Below the pieces are notes generated by a model. It ran no database searches and was not told the origin of the DNA. It saw only the letters and a program-made list of their open reading frames with translations. The translations under genes were made by a program, and so were the position numbers. Shown piece after piece: positions 1 to 12,639 of a stretch of 64,000 nucleotides of DNA (positions are counted from its first letter, which is position 1; the number at the start of each line of letters is the position of its first letter). Source of the DNA: Scilla litardierei (taxonomy: Eukaryota; Streptophyta; Magnoliopsida; Asparagales; Asparagaceae); NCBI GenBank assembly GCA_030789695.1, contig CM061136.1, positions 132,835,584 through 132,899,583 on the forward strand. The letters are read 5' to 3'.

Positions 1-143
1 TAAGTGAGTGTAGATTGTGCTTGTTCCGAGTATGTATAAGGCTGCGCAATCTGAACACTTTAATTGTAGTGTAGTTAGTACACTAACTTCATTTGGTGTG
101 CTCATCATCAAAACCACTTGGGGTTGGAATTCAATTTCCATCA
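1..143 (-). repeat. 3' LTR of C1, partial
   Basis: This segment repeats the end of the LTR at about 6245-6387 with only scattered differences, and both end in AATTTCCATCA. In element orientation it is the first 143 bases of the 3' LTR. The rest lies left of the window. Confidence 0.9.
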
Positions 144-157
144 CTCTCTCCCTTTTT
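144..157 (-). promoter_or_regulatory. Polypurine tract of C1
   Basis: On the minus strand this reads as an uninterrupted purine run (AAAAAGGGAGAGAG) abutting the LTR start TGATGG. That is the position and composition of the plus-strand DNA primer. Bases 158-349 are the element's non-coding 3' region and hold nothing else recognisable. Confidence 0.8.
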
Positions 158-349
158 GATGGTGACACCCAAATGAAAAATGAAGTAAGTTGACATAAAT
201 AATATGACATAGAAATAAACTTACTCCCCCTGCTTTGATGCGGGTTTCCCCCTGCATCGAAGCCGTTAGCAAAACAATGTAATATATTCATTTTTGCATT
301 TCAAAGCTTTCTCCCCATTGTCGTCAATCAAAAAGAATGACATAAAAAA

Positions 350-1130
350 TTAATCCTTATTTAATTCTTTTTCTCCAACAATACCCAATTCTCTATGAAG
401 TTTAGAAAATATATCTTTTTGCAGAGGTTTTGTTAGAATATCTGCAACTTGATATTCAGAGGAGACAAATTTAAGTTCAACATCCTTTTTGACACAATGA
501 TTGTCTATAAATCTGTGTCTAATATCAATATGCTTTGTTCTAGGATGAAGAACGGAATTTTTAGTGAGATTATTAGTGCTTTTATTATCACAATAAATTA
601 CACATGTAGATGTATTAATACCATAATCTATGAAGACTTGTTTCATCCAAAGTATTTGAGCACAAGCAAGTCCGGCAACTATATACTCTGCTTCAGTGGT
701 TGATAGTGAAACTGAACTTTGCTTTTTGCTAAACCATGAAACAAGGGAATGTCCAAGAAAGTGACATGTTCCACTTGTACTTTTTCTTGTGGCTTTACAA
801 CCAGCATAGTCTGCGTCACTAAAAGAAGTTAAATTGAATGTGCTACCTTTGGGATAAAATAATCCAAAGTCAGAAGTGGTTTTAAGATGTCTAAATATGT
901 ATTTTACTGTTTTAAGATGTGATTCTCTAGGATCACATTGAAATCTAGCATGCACAAACACTAAACATTATATCGGGTCGGCTAGCGGTTAAGTAAAGCA
1001 AAGAACTGAGCATACCTCGATATGTTTTTTGATCGACCTTTTTACTTGTTTCGTCTTTGTCCAAAGAAGTGGATGTTTCCATAGGTATGTTCTTCCCTGA
1101 TGCGGTTTCCATCCCGAACCTTTTGATCAA
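350..1130 (-). pseudogene. C1 pol: RT tail and RNase H (degenerate)
   Basis: This is the C-terminal part of a copia polyprotein. The RNase H portion (350-961) shows FSDADYAGC, STSGTCHFLG, SLSTTEAEY, a second acidic position in YCDNKST, and the typical closing block ADILTKPL, ending in NKD. The RNase H motifs (D in SDAD, E in TEAE, D in CDN) are present, so this domain looks intact by eye. The preceding RT tail (945-1130) has YRGMLSSLLYLTASRPDI. It sits in another frame, so at least one frameshift separates the two. RNase H removes the RNA strand during reverse transcription in cytoplasmic particles. Confidence 0.88.
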
Positions 1131-1175
1131 GTCTTTGGCACACTTCGTTTGATGAATAAAGGTTCCTTCTTGTCC

Positions 1176-1880
1176 TTATTTGATTTGCAATTCGAGAAAG
1201 TATGTGAGCTCGCCCATATGGCTCATTTGGAATTCTTCCTGCATTAACTTAGCAAACTCTTGACAAAGATCTTCATTAGTAGATCCGAAAATGATGTCAT
1301 CTACGTAAATTTGGATAAGAATAATATCATCATGAATTTTCTTAATAAATAAAGTGGTATCTATCTTTCCAACAATGTAAACTGAGTCAATTAAGAATTT
1401 TCTTAATCTTTCATGCCAAGCTCTTGGAGCTTGTTTCAGACCATATAATGCTTTGTTTAACTTGTACACATATTCTATTTTCTTATCATGTTCAAATTCG
1501 AGAGGCTGTTCAACGTAGACTTCCTCCTTTATGTATCCATTCAGGAATGCGCTTTTCACATCCATTTGGTATAATTTAAAGTTTTTATATGATGCAAATG
1601 CAAGTAGCATCCTAATAGATTCTAGTCTAGCAACAGGAGAGAAAGCTTCATCGAAATCTATACCTTCTTCTTGTGAGTATCCCTATGCTACTAACCTTGC
1701 TTTATTTCTTACCACATTTCCGTCTTCGTCTAGTTTGTTTCGATACACCCATTTAGTGCTGATAACTGGACGATCTTTCGGTCTAGGTACTAACTCCCAT
1801 ACTTGATTTCGCTCAAATTGTAGAAGTTCTTCTTGCATGGCTTCAATCCATGCTTCATCTGCAAAAGCCTCATCTACCTT
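1176..1880 (-). pseudogene. C1 pol: reverse transcriptase (degenerate)
   Basis: The translation shows the copia RT blocks in order: WIEAMQEEL, a KARLVA-x-GYSQEEGIDF block, QMDVKSAFLNG, VYVEQP, ALYGLKQAPRAW and the catalytic YVDDIIFGST with both active-site aspartates. A TAG stop replaces one codon inside KARLVA-x-GYSQ near 1685. The frame breaks again after TYFLELQIK at about 1176. The enzyme would copy element RNA into cDNA, but this copy cannot encode it in one piece. Confidence 0.88.
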
Positions 1881-1958
1881 TTTGGCTCAATGTTAGAAAC
1901 AAATACAACATGTGTCAAGTGTTCTATTTGAGATCTAGTTCTAATACCTGCATCAATA

Positions 1959-3077
1959 TCACCTATGACGTGTGTGTGTGTGATGTGTAACTTCTGGAAA
2001 GGATTTTGGTAATAAACTAGAGGTGTTGTTAACAGTGATAGGTTCATTATCAATAGTAGGTGCAGTAAATATGTTATCATCATCATTATGAGCATTATAC
2101 GAAAGAGATTCATCAAATGTTACATGTAAAGTTTCAACAATAGTTTCGGAACTTTTATTGTAGATTCTATAAGTTTTACTACGGAAAGAATAACCGATAA
2201 ATATGCCTTCATCTGCTTTGGAGTCAAATTTATCTAAGTTATCTTTAGTATTCAGAATGTAGCATTTACAACCAAAAACTCTGAAATAAGATACTTTCGG
2301 GATTCGTTGGAGCAATAATTCATACAGAGTCTTTTCAAAAGGTTTTCTTATTAAAACTTTGTTTTGAATATAGTATGCGGTTGCTACAGTTTCCGCCCAA
2401 AAACTTTTTGGAAGGTTGCTTTCACACAACATTGTTCGTGCACACTGTTGGAGTGTTCTATTTTTCCTTTCAATTACCCCATTTTGAGGAGCAGCTCTAG
2501 GAAAAGCAAAAGTATAAGAAATACCTCGTTCTTCACAAAATCGCTTAAAATGTTCATTTTCAAACTCGCTGCCGTGATCACTTCTTAAAGAAATAACTTT
2601 TAAAGAGTATAAACGTTCAATTCTTTTGAAAAATATTTCGAATTCTCGGAAGGCATCATTCTTATGGGTTAAGAATAATATCCACGTATATCGAGTGAAA
2701 TCATCAACTATGACAAATACGTATTTAGAGTTATAAAGAGATGGAGTTCTAGTTGGGCCAAACAGATGCATATGAAGTAGTTCAAGTGGTCTGTTCGAAC
2801 TGAGGGCTCCAATATTTTTAAATGAACTCTTATGCATTTTTCCAAATTGACATGAATCACATATTTTATCCAATTTAAAATCTATTTTGGGAAGTCCTTG
2901 CACCAACTCTTTCCTAGAAATCTTATCCATGTTTTTGATGTTCACATGACCAAAGCGTCTATGCCACAACAATGGGTCATTTGTTGAAACAATCAAATAT
3001 ACAGTCGAATCACATTCATTTAATCTAAGTACATAGATATTTTCTACTCGCTTACCTTTGACAAAAATGTTTTTCAT
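1959..3077 (-). pseudogene. C1 pol: GAG-pre-integrase and integrase
   Basis: This 372-residue open stretch contains the zinc-binding H..H..C..C region (LWHRRFGHV ... CDSCQFGKMHK), the rve core (FVIVDDFTRYTWI, SDHGSEF, PQNGVIERKNRT) and the GKR-like C-terminal block (VFGCKCYI ... FIGYSFRSKTYRIYN). The first catalytic acid normally lies in HMDLFGP. Here it reads HMHLFGP, an Asp to His change (GAT to CAT near 2765), so the D,D(35)E triad is broken although the frame is open. Integrase joins cDNA to host DNA. Confidence 0.88.
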
Positions 3078-3290
3078 ATCCCTTTCGTATACTAAACAAA
3101 GTCAAGTGTAAAAAGAACCTTCATACCTTTATCGCATAATTGGCTTATGCTTAATAAATTATGCTTCAACCCATTTACCAAGCTTACGTCTTTGATGAGT
3201 AACTTTGAAGGACTGCCACGCTAAGTAGTTTTGTGTTCCATGTCATGTGTGCGGAGCATCCACTATCCATTATCCACATATCCTGAAAGA
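3078..3290 (-). pseudogene. C1 pol: aspartic protease remnant
   Basis: Translated on the minus strand, 3239-3285 gives WIMDSGCSAHMT, the copia protease active-site block with the DSG triplet. The downstream NGLKHNLLSISQLC block (about 3135-3180) is also readable. The two are in different frames with several stops between them, so this is a relic. The 200 bases between it and gag (3291-3491) are non-coding by eye. Confidence 0.7.
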
Positions 3291-3491
3291 AAATAATTGA
3301 ACTTGTTTTGGTACCCACTTATGATTGGGTCCGAGTTGTTAGACATATAAGTTTTCATCTATCCATTTTATCATGATCATATAGTATCAAGGAGACACAC
3401 ATAAAGTGTATGGATACTCTATTTGATGCTAGTATGTAACAATCATTTATTAGGAGTCCAAATTCGATTAGAATTTGATTTCCTATGTATA

Positions 3492-4502
3492 TTATCTGAG
3501 CATGGTTGAAACATAGATATTCTTTTCAAGATTGCTCAAATATTTTGGTACCCAAATAGTATTGTTTCTAGCAAATCTATTAGAACCATGTATGTGATGT
3601 GCATTTTGTGTAACATGATTTTGACAAGAGACTTTTTGATAAATATTATCATAGTGATCATTATGTTTAGCATTCTTACTATTTAAGGGAGCATAGTTCT
3701 TTCGCACACTATTTTGAATGGGTTTGTCATACGAGGTGGATGCATGCATAAAAGATAAAGTAGCTTTTACATTTGGTTTGTTCTTAACTTTTTAAAGTCG
3801 TAGAAGAAGTTCATCATGTTTGAGCTTACTTGAAGTTAAATCACTTGCGAGAATGTTGAACTTGTCATTCAAAGTAGAAACATACAAAGCATACTCAGAT
3901 TTCAAAACATCATGATCCCACACTAATTTATCATACTTGTTGATCAATTCTTTTTTATCATTACAAGAGAGTTTTAGAGACTCATGTTCATTAGTAAGAG
4001 AGTCAAATTCATTCTTGAGTTTATCATGTTCTTCATGCAGAGTCTTGTGCTTTTTGTTTAGAGTTTTGTGTTTCTTTAACAGACGTTCATATTCTCTATA
4101 AATATTTTCATACGCACTTGCAATATCAAAATCATTTTCTTCATCAGAACTAGAATCACTTACCTCGTTCTTGTTGTTCTGACGAGCCATCATGCATACT
4201 TCTTCTGCAAATTTTTTATCATTGGCTTGATGCGTCTTCATGGGTGTTTGGATCTCATTTGATCTTGATCCGAATGTTTCGTCCAACAAGTTTAATATTT
4301 GATGTGCGATTTCTGCCTTTTCTACAAGGTCTAGCATTTGATCAGTTAAGCCAGTGTAAAGTAAATGCATTACCTTTATGTTGTTAAAGTAGGCTTCATC
4401 TTGATCAGGATTCCATTGAGTTTGAGGAGTGGTTGGAATCTCATATTGTTCTTTGAGAGATCTTGAAAAATTCAAATCTTGAGCTTCCAAGAAGATCTCC
4501 AT
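3492..4502 (-). pseudogene. C1 gag (degenerate, coiled-coil tail)
   Basis: The first part (3792-4502, 236 codons from an ATG) has the gag-like stretch VMHLLYTGLTDQMLDL and KAEIAHQILNLLDETFGS. An acidic serine-rich segment (SDSSSDEEND) follows, then a long heptad-rich coiled coil with repeated KHKTLNKKHKTLHEEH. A shorter open segment (3492-3749) continues in another frame and ends in a WVPKYL-type block seen at the end of this gag class. No CCHC zinc knuckle is visible; a deletion may have removed it. Gag forms the virus-like particle. Confidence 0.72.
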
Positions 4503-4590
4503 TCTCCTTCTCCATTAGGAATAGAAGTTGCCGTCAAAAATTGGAGGAGTATGAGTGTTGTATACGTTTGTTGATTCCATCACTTTAACC

Positions 4591-4604
4591 TCACTCTGAT
4601 ACCA
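4591..4604 (-). other. tRNA-Met primer binding site of C1
   Basis: The minus strand reads TGGTATCAGAGTGA two bases downstream of the LTR end. This is the usual initiator-tRNA-Met primer site of plant copia elements. It fixes the LTR boundary at 4607. Confidence 0.9.
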
Positions 4605-4606
4605 AG

Positions 4607-6387
4607 TGTTGGATCATGTGGATGGCAAACAACACTAGAAGGGGGGTTGAATAGTGTTGTATAAAAATAAACTTCTTCTTTCTAATTGGTTAGCACAATT
4701 CAAATCCTTCTAATGTTGGCTAAGAAACCAAGTAGAGCGATCTACGCGTGGTTCTTAATCAACTTACGTAATCTTAAAAATAGATCAGAGATAAAACTCT
4801 TCTGGTAGTCGACTCCCTATAAGCAGTAGTCCACTACCAGAAGGATATTATACACAGCTCAGTTAAAATAATACTTAATGTAGATATAAAAGATTACACA
4901 GAAATATAAGAGAGAATCTTTTATACAGCAGATACAAAAATTGATCTTGTAATGTATTATGAACGAGTTGCAAGAAAATATAATAATCAACGAATCAAGA
5001 TAAACAAATGGAGTTAAACAATCACAGAGAATGCAAACACAAACACAAGGTTTTTTATCATGGTTCCCTACAACCCTGGGTACGTCCAGTCCCCGACCAA
5101 TCCGGTACGAGATTTCCACTATCTGCCTTGGCAAATAAAAGCACCTAACTCCACTCGTTAGGATTTTCCCACACACCTAGCCTTAACCAGGATTTTCAAT
5201 TGCAACACTGCAATATCTCAGCACCTAGACTTGTCTAAAGTTTCCAACACCCTTACAACAAAGGGCAAATACAAAATGAAAATCAATATCCAACTCACCA
5301 CAGTATTTGGTGGAGTTTGGATTTACACCCAAATTTTATAGCCAATAGTAATGGATAACAATGTGTATTCGTGGCTTAATAGAATATGATTTTAGATCAC
5401 ACAAAGATATTAAGTCTTTGTGATCTAAATCAATGTTTTCAAAAATTCCTTTCAAATAAAATCAGAGAATAGAGAACATGGATTTTTGAAAAACAATAGC
5501 CAAAATAAAAGTTGATCTCAGAAAATAATATCTTAAAGAAAACGAGATCAAGAATATAAAAACAGATTTGGCTAAGAGAAATGAGAGCTGCGAAATTAGA
5601 GATCCTTTAGAATTAGAGATCCTTTAGAATTTTACACAAGGGAGAATTTTTGATTTCAAGTATTGTGTGTTTTGATCTCACAAAATAATCCTCTATTTAT
5701 AAGTAAAATGGAAATTCAAATTCGTTTGACTTTTGCGCCGAGAATCATGGAAGCAATAAGTTAGAGAGATAACAAAAGTCAGGTCAAACATTGAAATTCG
5801 ACAGCTGGTCGACTCCCTAGGAGTGGTAGTTGACTCCCAGAGTGTTTTCAGGAGAAAACACTTCTCAGTCGGTAGTCGACTCCCACTTCTTGGTAGTCGA
5901 CTCCCAGAGGAGTTTCTTTTGAAACTTTGCTAGTAAGACATGTAGTTAGCTCCAGGGTGTAATGGAGTTTAATTACCAAGATGATAAGTGACTAGCAAAA
6001 GCTCGCAATAGTTTTGATTTTAAAAGTATTTAAAATATTTAACTTCGAAATCATTTGTGTGTGTTATCTATACTTTTGGCTTTAACATAACCCTAAGAAG
6101 GACGCAACTCACACACTGTAGACTCCGGACACGTCTTCGGAAGCTTGATCAGATGATGATGTAGATGCGAGCTTCTCGTGAGCTTCTATTCCATTTGAAC
6201 TTGAGCTTCATCATCGAGCTAGCAACGTTTGTCCTTGTCTTTGCAAAGTGAGTGTAGATTGTGCTTCTTCAGAGTATGTATAAGGCTGCGTAATCTGCAC
6301 ACTTTAATTGTAGTGTAGTTAGTACACTAACTTCATTTGATGTGCTCTTCATCAAAACCACTTGGGGTTGGAATTCAATTTCCATCA
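4607..6387 (-). repeat. 5' LTR of C1 (1781 bp)
   Basis: The plus strand begins TGTTGGATCATGTGG and ends CAATTTCCATCA, with TG..CA termini. The boundary is set by the primer site on one side and by the matching partial LTR at 1-143 on the other. Its start is nearly identical to the LTRs of C3, so C1 and C3 belong to one family. Confidence 0.9.
5691..5907 (-). promoter_or_regulatory. C1 LTR promoter: TATA box plus AGTCGACT palindromes
   Basis: On the minus strand a TATA box (CTTATAAATAGAG, 5691-5703) is preceded upstream by four copies of a GGTAGTCGACTCCC-type motif at 5805-5817, 5824-5840, 5871-5884 and 5891-5907, each centred on a GTCGAC or one-base variant. Two more copies lie at 4802-4840 toward the other end of the LTR. 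Position and repetition suggest promoter elements. No binding factor is known to me. Confidence 0.6.
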
Positions 6388-6924
6388 CGGGTGACCTGTA
6401 ACTGCTAATCCAAGCTGATTTTTGAAATTTGAACCAACCGATCGGGTGGATTTCCACCCAATCGGATCACCAAAACCCTTTATAACCCCACCCCCACCCA
6501 ACTTCCTTTTTACCCAACTTCAAAACCTATTCCATCCAATCGTTTAGATTTCTTTCCACACGATCTTCTCCATCACTCCTTACTATTACTAATCATCCTC
6601 CTCCACTTCCTCCACTAATTCCCCACCAACAAAGCCCCTCCATTAACCCCATTCAAGCAGCAAATCCCATCCAACCCTAGCACTAACCAACTTTCCCCCA
6701 ATTTTCAAAAACCTTATTTTCTTCGTTTTGGTGCGCGGCGGCTCTCCGGATTACTTCCTCGCGCATTGTGGGAGCTTTTGGAGCTAGGAGCCACATCGAT
6801 TGCTGGGTAAACTCGTTATGTATCTTGGTTATTATATTGCCCAGATATTTCATTTTTTCGCTTTGTCATTTGTTATGTGCACTCATCTATCATCTTGCAT
6901 ATCATATCCGATCACCACAATATC
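6388..6924 (+). promoter_or_regulatory. Putative internal promoter and leader of the G1 ORF
   Basis: This stretch has two CCGATCGG-type motifs (6435-6449, 6454-6471), a TATA-like CTTTATAACC at about 6477-6486, then a C-rich, ORF-free leader to the ATG at 6925. The same palindrome and TATA arrangement is the core of the G1 LTR promoter at 29663-30003. I infer a second promoter feeding the 3' ORF, or a transposed LTR fragment. No transcript data support either. Confidence 0.35.
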
Positions 6925-8540
6925 ATGGCTAAGGACAAAGATAAGGGTAAGCGACCTAATGTGGATGAGGAGCCGTCTCACAAGAGACAACGATCCATAC
7001 GTCCTACACGTGGACGTGCTCCTCAAACACAGCCTACCCAACCACCACCCCTACCTATCGTACCAGTGATTGACCCACTACTTTGACCACAAGGTATTTG
7101 CTATATGAGCCAAGCCCACAAAGATTTTTTCTCTCGCCTCAACCAACGTCCTCACCTCGCTACCAAGTTCATGCATGACCAAACCTTATTCGATCTCGGA
7201 TTTTCTCCGAAATCGAATCCTTGTTCGCGAACTTGTGATGGCTTATCTTCCTCCACACCCATGCTCATTCGTACCCCATGCTCACACTAGAATTCCTTTC
7301 CCCAATCAAAATGGAGACGGGGTCGAACATCCTTTTTCGCCTTCGGAACCGAAGTTTTCGTGTTCCTTTGACCAGTTTCAATGATATCTTAGGGTTCCCT
7401 AATCTTCAAGGCAGCTCCTTGCCAACGAATTTCATGCCAACTTTGACGTCGACTGCTTTTGGAAACGTCTCACCTTGCACGATCAATATCCTAGGGCCAA
7501 GGCCAAGGCATCTTCGATTATTTACCTAGTCTTCCGCCTCTCCCATCGCATTATTTCCAGCACTTTCTTTCCACGGGATGAGTTCGGAACCGTGACCATC
7601 CCGGATCTTTTCATTTAATGGGCAATGACTTTTCCCTTTATTCCCGGTGTTGACGGGATTTCTTTTGAGGCACCGCACGTTCGCATCAATGCCGCCTCGT
7701 GGCTAATTCAAAAACTAGTTGACGTTAGCCGTGCGAATAAGGGAAAATATTGCTGCAGTGGCCTCATCACACTCATTGCCTCTCAACATCGAGATCCCAC
7801 CCAATTTGGTCCGTGCCCCAGGATCTATCCATATTGACATTGATGTCCTGAGGCACACTCACATGATCAAGCCGCTCGGCAGCGGTCGACTCTCTTTTCA
7901 CTATGGCCATCCCCCGCACCTTATACCATTCTACTAAACCCTGATTGCATCACTATTGAGCTCCCGGTAGATTGGTCATTCCCACCTGACCCTGAGTTTG
8001 TGGGGGGGGACTGCACCTTCAGTTCACTCTTCCTGATGCTACGCGATCACCTTCTCCTGCCGCCCACTTTGGCGAGCAGGAAATTCCCAAGTTTTGAGGA
8101 GACCCTGGGGCTGAACCCAGTACCACCACCCTAGCTACTACTGTTGTTTCTTTCGAGGCTCTGACTACGGCCTTGCTTGGCCTAGCCTCTCATGTCGGTA
8201 CAACCACTACTGCCGGCACTCATTCTGCTGCTGCCGACACACACTCTATTGTGCGTCGTGCCACTTCTGCTCACCTCGCTCTCAAGGCCGAGATTGCTGC
8301 TTTGCACGATGGCGCATCCTCCTCTGCCCCCTCGGATCCATCTACCTCTTTTCTATCCCATCTCCGTTTCCTTGCTCTCGAGCGAAACGTAGCCACCATT
8401 CTCCGTCTTCTGACCCATATCTACGGTGCTCCACCACCATCACCACCCCATCACCTCTGCCGTCGCCTCCTAGACAATTGTCCCCTCAACCTATTTATCC
8501 AGTGTCCGATATCACCACGGTTACCCTTTCCACCACTTCT
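6925..8540 (+). pseudogene. Athila ORF1/env-position protein, N-terminal part (frameshifted)
   Basis: The ATG at 6925 opens a lysine-rich start (MAKDKDKGKRPNVDEE). After a stop at 7084, readable blocks continue in shifting frames: FFSRLNQRPHLATKFM, ILFRLRNRSFRVPLTSFNDILGFP, then FPFIPGVDGISFEAPHVRINAASW and a Thr/Ala-rich helical segment with HLALKAEIAALHDGASSS. This resembles the plant Athila ORF-1 family, which sits between pol and the 3' LTR. At least three frameshifts and stops make it non-functional. T1 splits it at 8541, and the C-terminal part resumes at 14190. Its function in living elements is unknown to me. Confidence 0.6.
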
Positions 8541-8985
8541 CACTACAAGAAGGGCAAATGATATTGGCGGCTTTCAAATGCGTTTCTAGCGGTCGGAACC
8601 GCCACAATCAGCATTTTAAGCGGTTCGGGAAACCGTTAGCAAATGGAGGGAGAAAAACACTGGTTGCAGCGGTTACGAACCGCTGAAAAGAAACCGCCTG
8701 AAATAGTAATTTGTGTCGGTTACGAACCGCCACAAAATCTGCTTATAGCCGTTGTTTAAATTAGGAAAAATTATTTCACTGGAAAAAATAATTCCATTCT
8801 TGGCGGTTGAGAACCGCCACAAACTGTTCATATCGCTTATTTGTGGCGGTTCTTAACCGTCACAGTTTGAATTTATTTCGCTCATTTGTGGCGGTTTAAA
8901 ACCGTAACAAGATTAATTTTTTTTTAAAAAAATAAAACATTAACTGTGTTTGTGGCGGTTTAGAACCGCCACAAACATAATTAAT
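8541..8985. repeat. Left subterminal repeats of T1
   Basis: About eight imperfect palindromes of the form GGCGGTTnnGAACCGCC occur at roughly 40-80 bp spacing, for example near 8589, 8669, 8715, 8801, 8843, 8891 and 8953. In CACTA elements such subterminal repeats bind the element's DNA-binding protein. Here each unit is itself a palindrome. Confidence 0.8.
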
Positions 8986-11900
8986 TTATTAAAAAATAAA
9001 AAATGAGAAGAATCAGCCACATGAAGATGCAGTGACACTAAACCACATGAAGAACTACAATAATATGCAGTCCGAACATGACGTACCCCATAAAAATTAT
9101 ATCTGCAAAGAGAACAATCAGCCGAAGACAAATAGTTGACCAAAAGAGACCGTGTGTTGTCAAACATCATGTCCAAATGAAAAGAAAATAAAGTCCCTGA
9201 AGATGTCTTGGGTTATCAACCCATGGATCTATAAAATGATAGGTTTCATTAACATAATTCTGCATTAGTGCAGTCCAAATGAAAAGCAAACTAAGTCCCT
9301 GTGAAGTCAGTTCCTACAGTTATGTCATCAAATCCTTTGTTTAAATCATACACACATTCCACAAACTCATATGTGGAATGTTTTGGTCCACATGCAAATT
9401 AAGTCCAATAATAAGCAGTCCTACATTTCTAATGTCTTGGTCCACATTTGATGTACTTGCATATCAGGTTAATTGATCCAGATGTATGTATTATGAAGAT
9501 CTCCACCATCCCTAAGTACATACTAACATCATGCTACACAATCTTCATGGTGTTTCATATACCAAGAGTTCTTGGAAACAAAAATATCATTCTAAGTCTC
9601 TAACTCCTATAATCTTCTCTTGAGATTATGGAAAACAGATATCACACGATGAGTTTCCTCATGAATGAAACAATCTGTTTATATGACATGACGACAGTAA
9701 ATTCCAAATTTAAAATAAAAGCAGAAGATACTTATGCAGGAATTTGAGGAATTGGGATGTAATCAACCATTTTAGTGTACAATTAAAACCACTCGGATCT
9801 TCTTGAGACAGGCTGACGCAATTTAGATATGAAATTCCAACCAAATAGACAATGTATTGTCTATAATCTAGCAGTGATAAAGCCAACTGAAGAAACTATG
9901 CATCCAATGAAGCATACCTCAATATTGTCTATTGGATACATACTCATACACAATGAAAAGCAACTGTACATCAAATAAATTGAACCGCCAGTTCTACCAC
10001 ACACTTTGACATCACACAGATCATGGTGCCACCACATATACACTGACATCCCTCAGACTATGGAGACACGCGAAGGCAGTCGTGTTCAACAAATTCAATA
10101 GATGATCCAAAACATCCAATACGCCATTGATCATAGTTACAGTATTGTTGCAAATTGGAGTTACCATCCAAAAGCAATTTACATGAAAGTCCACGCTGCT
10201 ATTCATTATTCGTAAGGTGCAAGTCAAATGAAAATGATTCTTATTCGGCTCAGGAGAAAAACTCAATCACTCTCCTCAAGATGCTAACTTTAACATTTAG
10301 CAACATTGTTTTTACTCAAAATCAAATTTCACACAGAATTGAACCGTTAACAATGAATTTCTATTGAACAACCTAAAAGGGAACATTTTTTCATTAATAA
10401 CCAGTGAACAGTTTAATACAACAGCAGGAATAAAGATTCATGAGATCCAAAAGGAAAAGATCAAGGAAATTAAAGGAGAACAAGCTTCAATTTTGGACAC
10501 AACTTACAAATAGAAAGATAAGGAACGCCCCAAGATCAAAAAGCAATGTAATGTGTCCTCAAACTGAAACTCTACATCTCTTTCTCCAAAAAAATTAGCA
10601 GGAAAGGAATGTGAATTTGAGAGAAGAGAAGAACTGGGTTGCATTGTACATAGCTCTTTTACCAGCTAGGAGAAGTGTGGTTTAAGTGTCGTATTGTAAA
10701 CGATATCACGCTTAGGTCATATGACCTTCAGAATTCACAATAAAAGAAATGTCATGGAAGCATATATATGACTTCCCCATATCCAAATTTAGCTAGGGAT
10801 AAATATTTGTGGCAAAAAAGATCTAAAAAGAAAAAAATAAAATTTGGCGTAATTCTATAGATTTTTATAAATTTACATAAATAATTAGAATGAGATATGT
10901 TTACTATAAATTCTGGTCCAGAGACTTCTACATCTCGTTGAACAAAGTCAATCTTCATGTGGTAAAATTTCAACTTGCTTTCAAATTAAACGACAAGTGT
11001 CTACTTTCTAATTATGTGTGATAGAATCATTTTGCCTTTCTATATCTTTTATCATGTTTTAGTTTGTATCCATATTGATGGCAAATGAATATGTTTCCTG
11101 CATTAAGTTATGGACTTTATTTACTTATGATACAAAACATAGTCATTCAAGGTATTGCATACTTTTACTTGTGATAAGAAACATATACAACTATCAATAC
11201 TTACAACGATCTCTCTCGCAGCATCGTTTGGATAAGACCCGTCCTCTCTGGAACGTGTCAACAGGCCATCTTCTTCCGGATGGGGTCAATTCCATTTTGC
11301 ATAGCCTAATGAATCCACTTCAACAATTAGGGAAATATCTAAAACTATCATGGAATCGAAAACAAAATATCTTTATCTTTATTTAGTTCAATATATATTG
11401 TGATAAGTTTTTGTTACCATTAAACCATAAAGTTGAGCCATTGGACATGACCCGGTGGTTAAATGACAGTCTTGCTTAAAAGCATTCTCTATATTCTTCT
11501 CACAAATACCCTTCAACAAAGATAAAGATTTGACATAATGTAAAAAAGAAAATATAAAATGAAATTAAAATCATTAAATTAAGACATCTGCATAAGATTA
11601 AGGTGCACTTTTGGGGGTTTTCAAGATCTGAGATATCTGCATAACTAAGATCATTAAATTAAAATCAAGATGCAAAACTTTATAATCATGACATGTATTT
11701 AAACCAACCTATCAGCTCACACATCCCAGTGGACTGGTACACTAAGCACCTTTCTTGCTCTGGCGTCTTGTACTGCTACCCTCACTTGTTGATGACATAT
11801 GTAACTGCAATAAATTCACAAATTTAACAAGTTACAAGTGATGAGTACTACAAAACACTTAATAACAAAAACATCCTATAAACTGTTTCATTCTCTTCAC

Positions 11901-12639
11901 AGAGATGATATAGTTCTCTAAGTTTGAGTACCACCGCGTAAAAAACACTTGGATTTAAGATAGAGAAAGGGAGTAGGAAAGACATAGACCCAAAAAAAAC
12001 TGAACCGTAGTGAACATATTTGCACAATAAGTACTTCAAAAAGAAGTAAATACTCAATAATTCATAACAAGAGCCTTAGTGGTCCCGTTTATTCTTGCCA
12101 GCTCCCTTGCCATTTAATTCTTCAAGATTTGTAGAACATATAATGAGTATTATGATTAAAACCAGAAGAAAAAATTTTGGCATACTTAAAATGATAACAC
12201 AAGAGAGTCATGCATGAACATTTTGACTTCTACATTTGTTTTATAGTACATTACAAAGTCTGAACAATTATATTATGAAAGAAGCTGGAACTTACCGACA
12301 AGTAATTTGAACAATTATATTATGAAAGAAACATGTATGAAGAATTGGGACCGAACTCTAATAAAATTTCTATTATAATTTACTGACCATTTTGTCAGCT
12401 CGGAAATCATATCTTCAACTGCACTACATCTAAGAATAGCAATTCATGGATCATTTGTCAAAAGACATGTAAGTAGACTGCAATTTACTTTCAGGGACAT
12501 CTTTTCTAGTGTTTTGTTATGTTAGGACTAATCAAGATCACATGCTATTACAGCCATAATGACCAACTCCACTCAAAAACCAAGTGGAGACTCACAGTAG
12601 ATGCTTTGTGATCCTGTTGTCTCCCTTTTTAGCATTATT
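8986..12639. other. T1 interior without recognisable genes
   Basis: This AT-rich stretch has only short open frames that look random. Two spots could be further captured exons, because they are locally less AT-rich: 11200-11390 and 11750-11815. I cannot match their translations to a family. Nothing else was seen. Confidence 0.5.

Larger units (their letters stand above)
1..6387 (-). mobile_element. SIRE/Maximus-type Ty1-copia element C1
   Basis: This is an LTR retrotransposon read on the minus strand: 5' LTR (4607-6387), tRNA-Met primer site, gag, protease, integrase, reverse transcriptase, RNase H, polypurine tract and 3' LTR (1-143, cut by the window edge). The gag-PR-INT-RT-RH order is that of Ty1-copia. 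The long LTR starting TGTTGGATCATGTGG, the coiled-coil gag tail and the purine tract beside a TGATG..TCATC motif resemble the SIRE/Maximus lineage. All coding parts are damaged, so the copy is not autonomous. It borders G1 at 6387/6388. The other flank, and so the target duplication, lies outside the window. Confidence 0.93.

Noticed and set aside
11075..11386. Open frame with HRLDKTRPLWNV, briefly considered as an acyltransferase (WSD-like) fragment
   Set aside because: Only a few residues resemble the family, the catalytic motif is absent and the rest does not align. It may be a captured exon but is not assignable.
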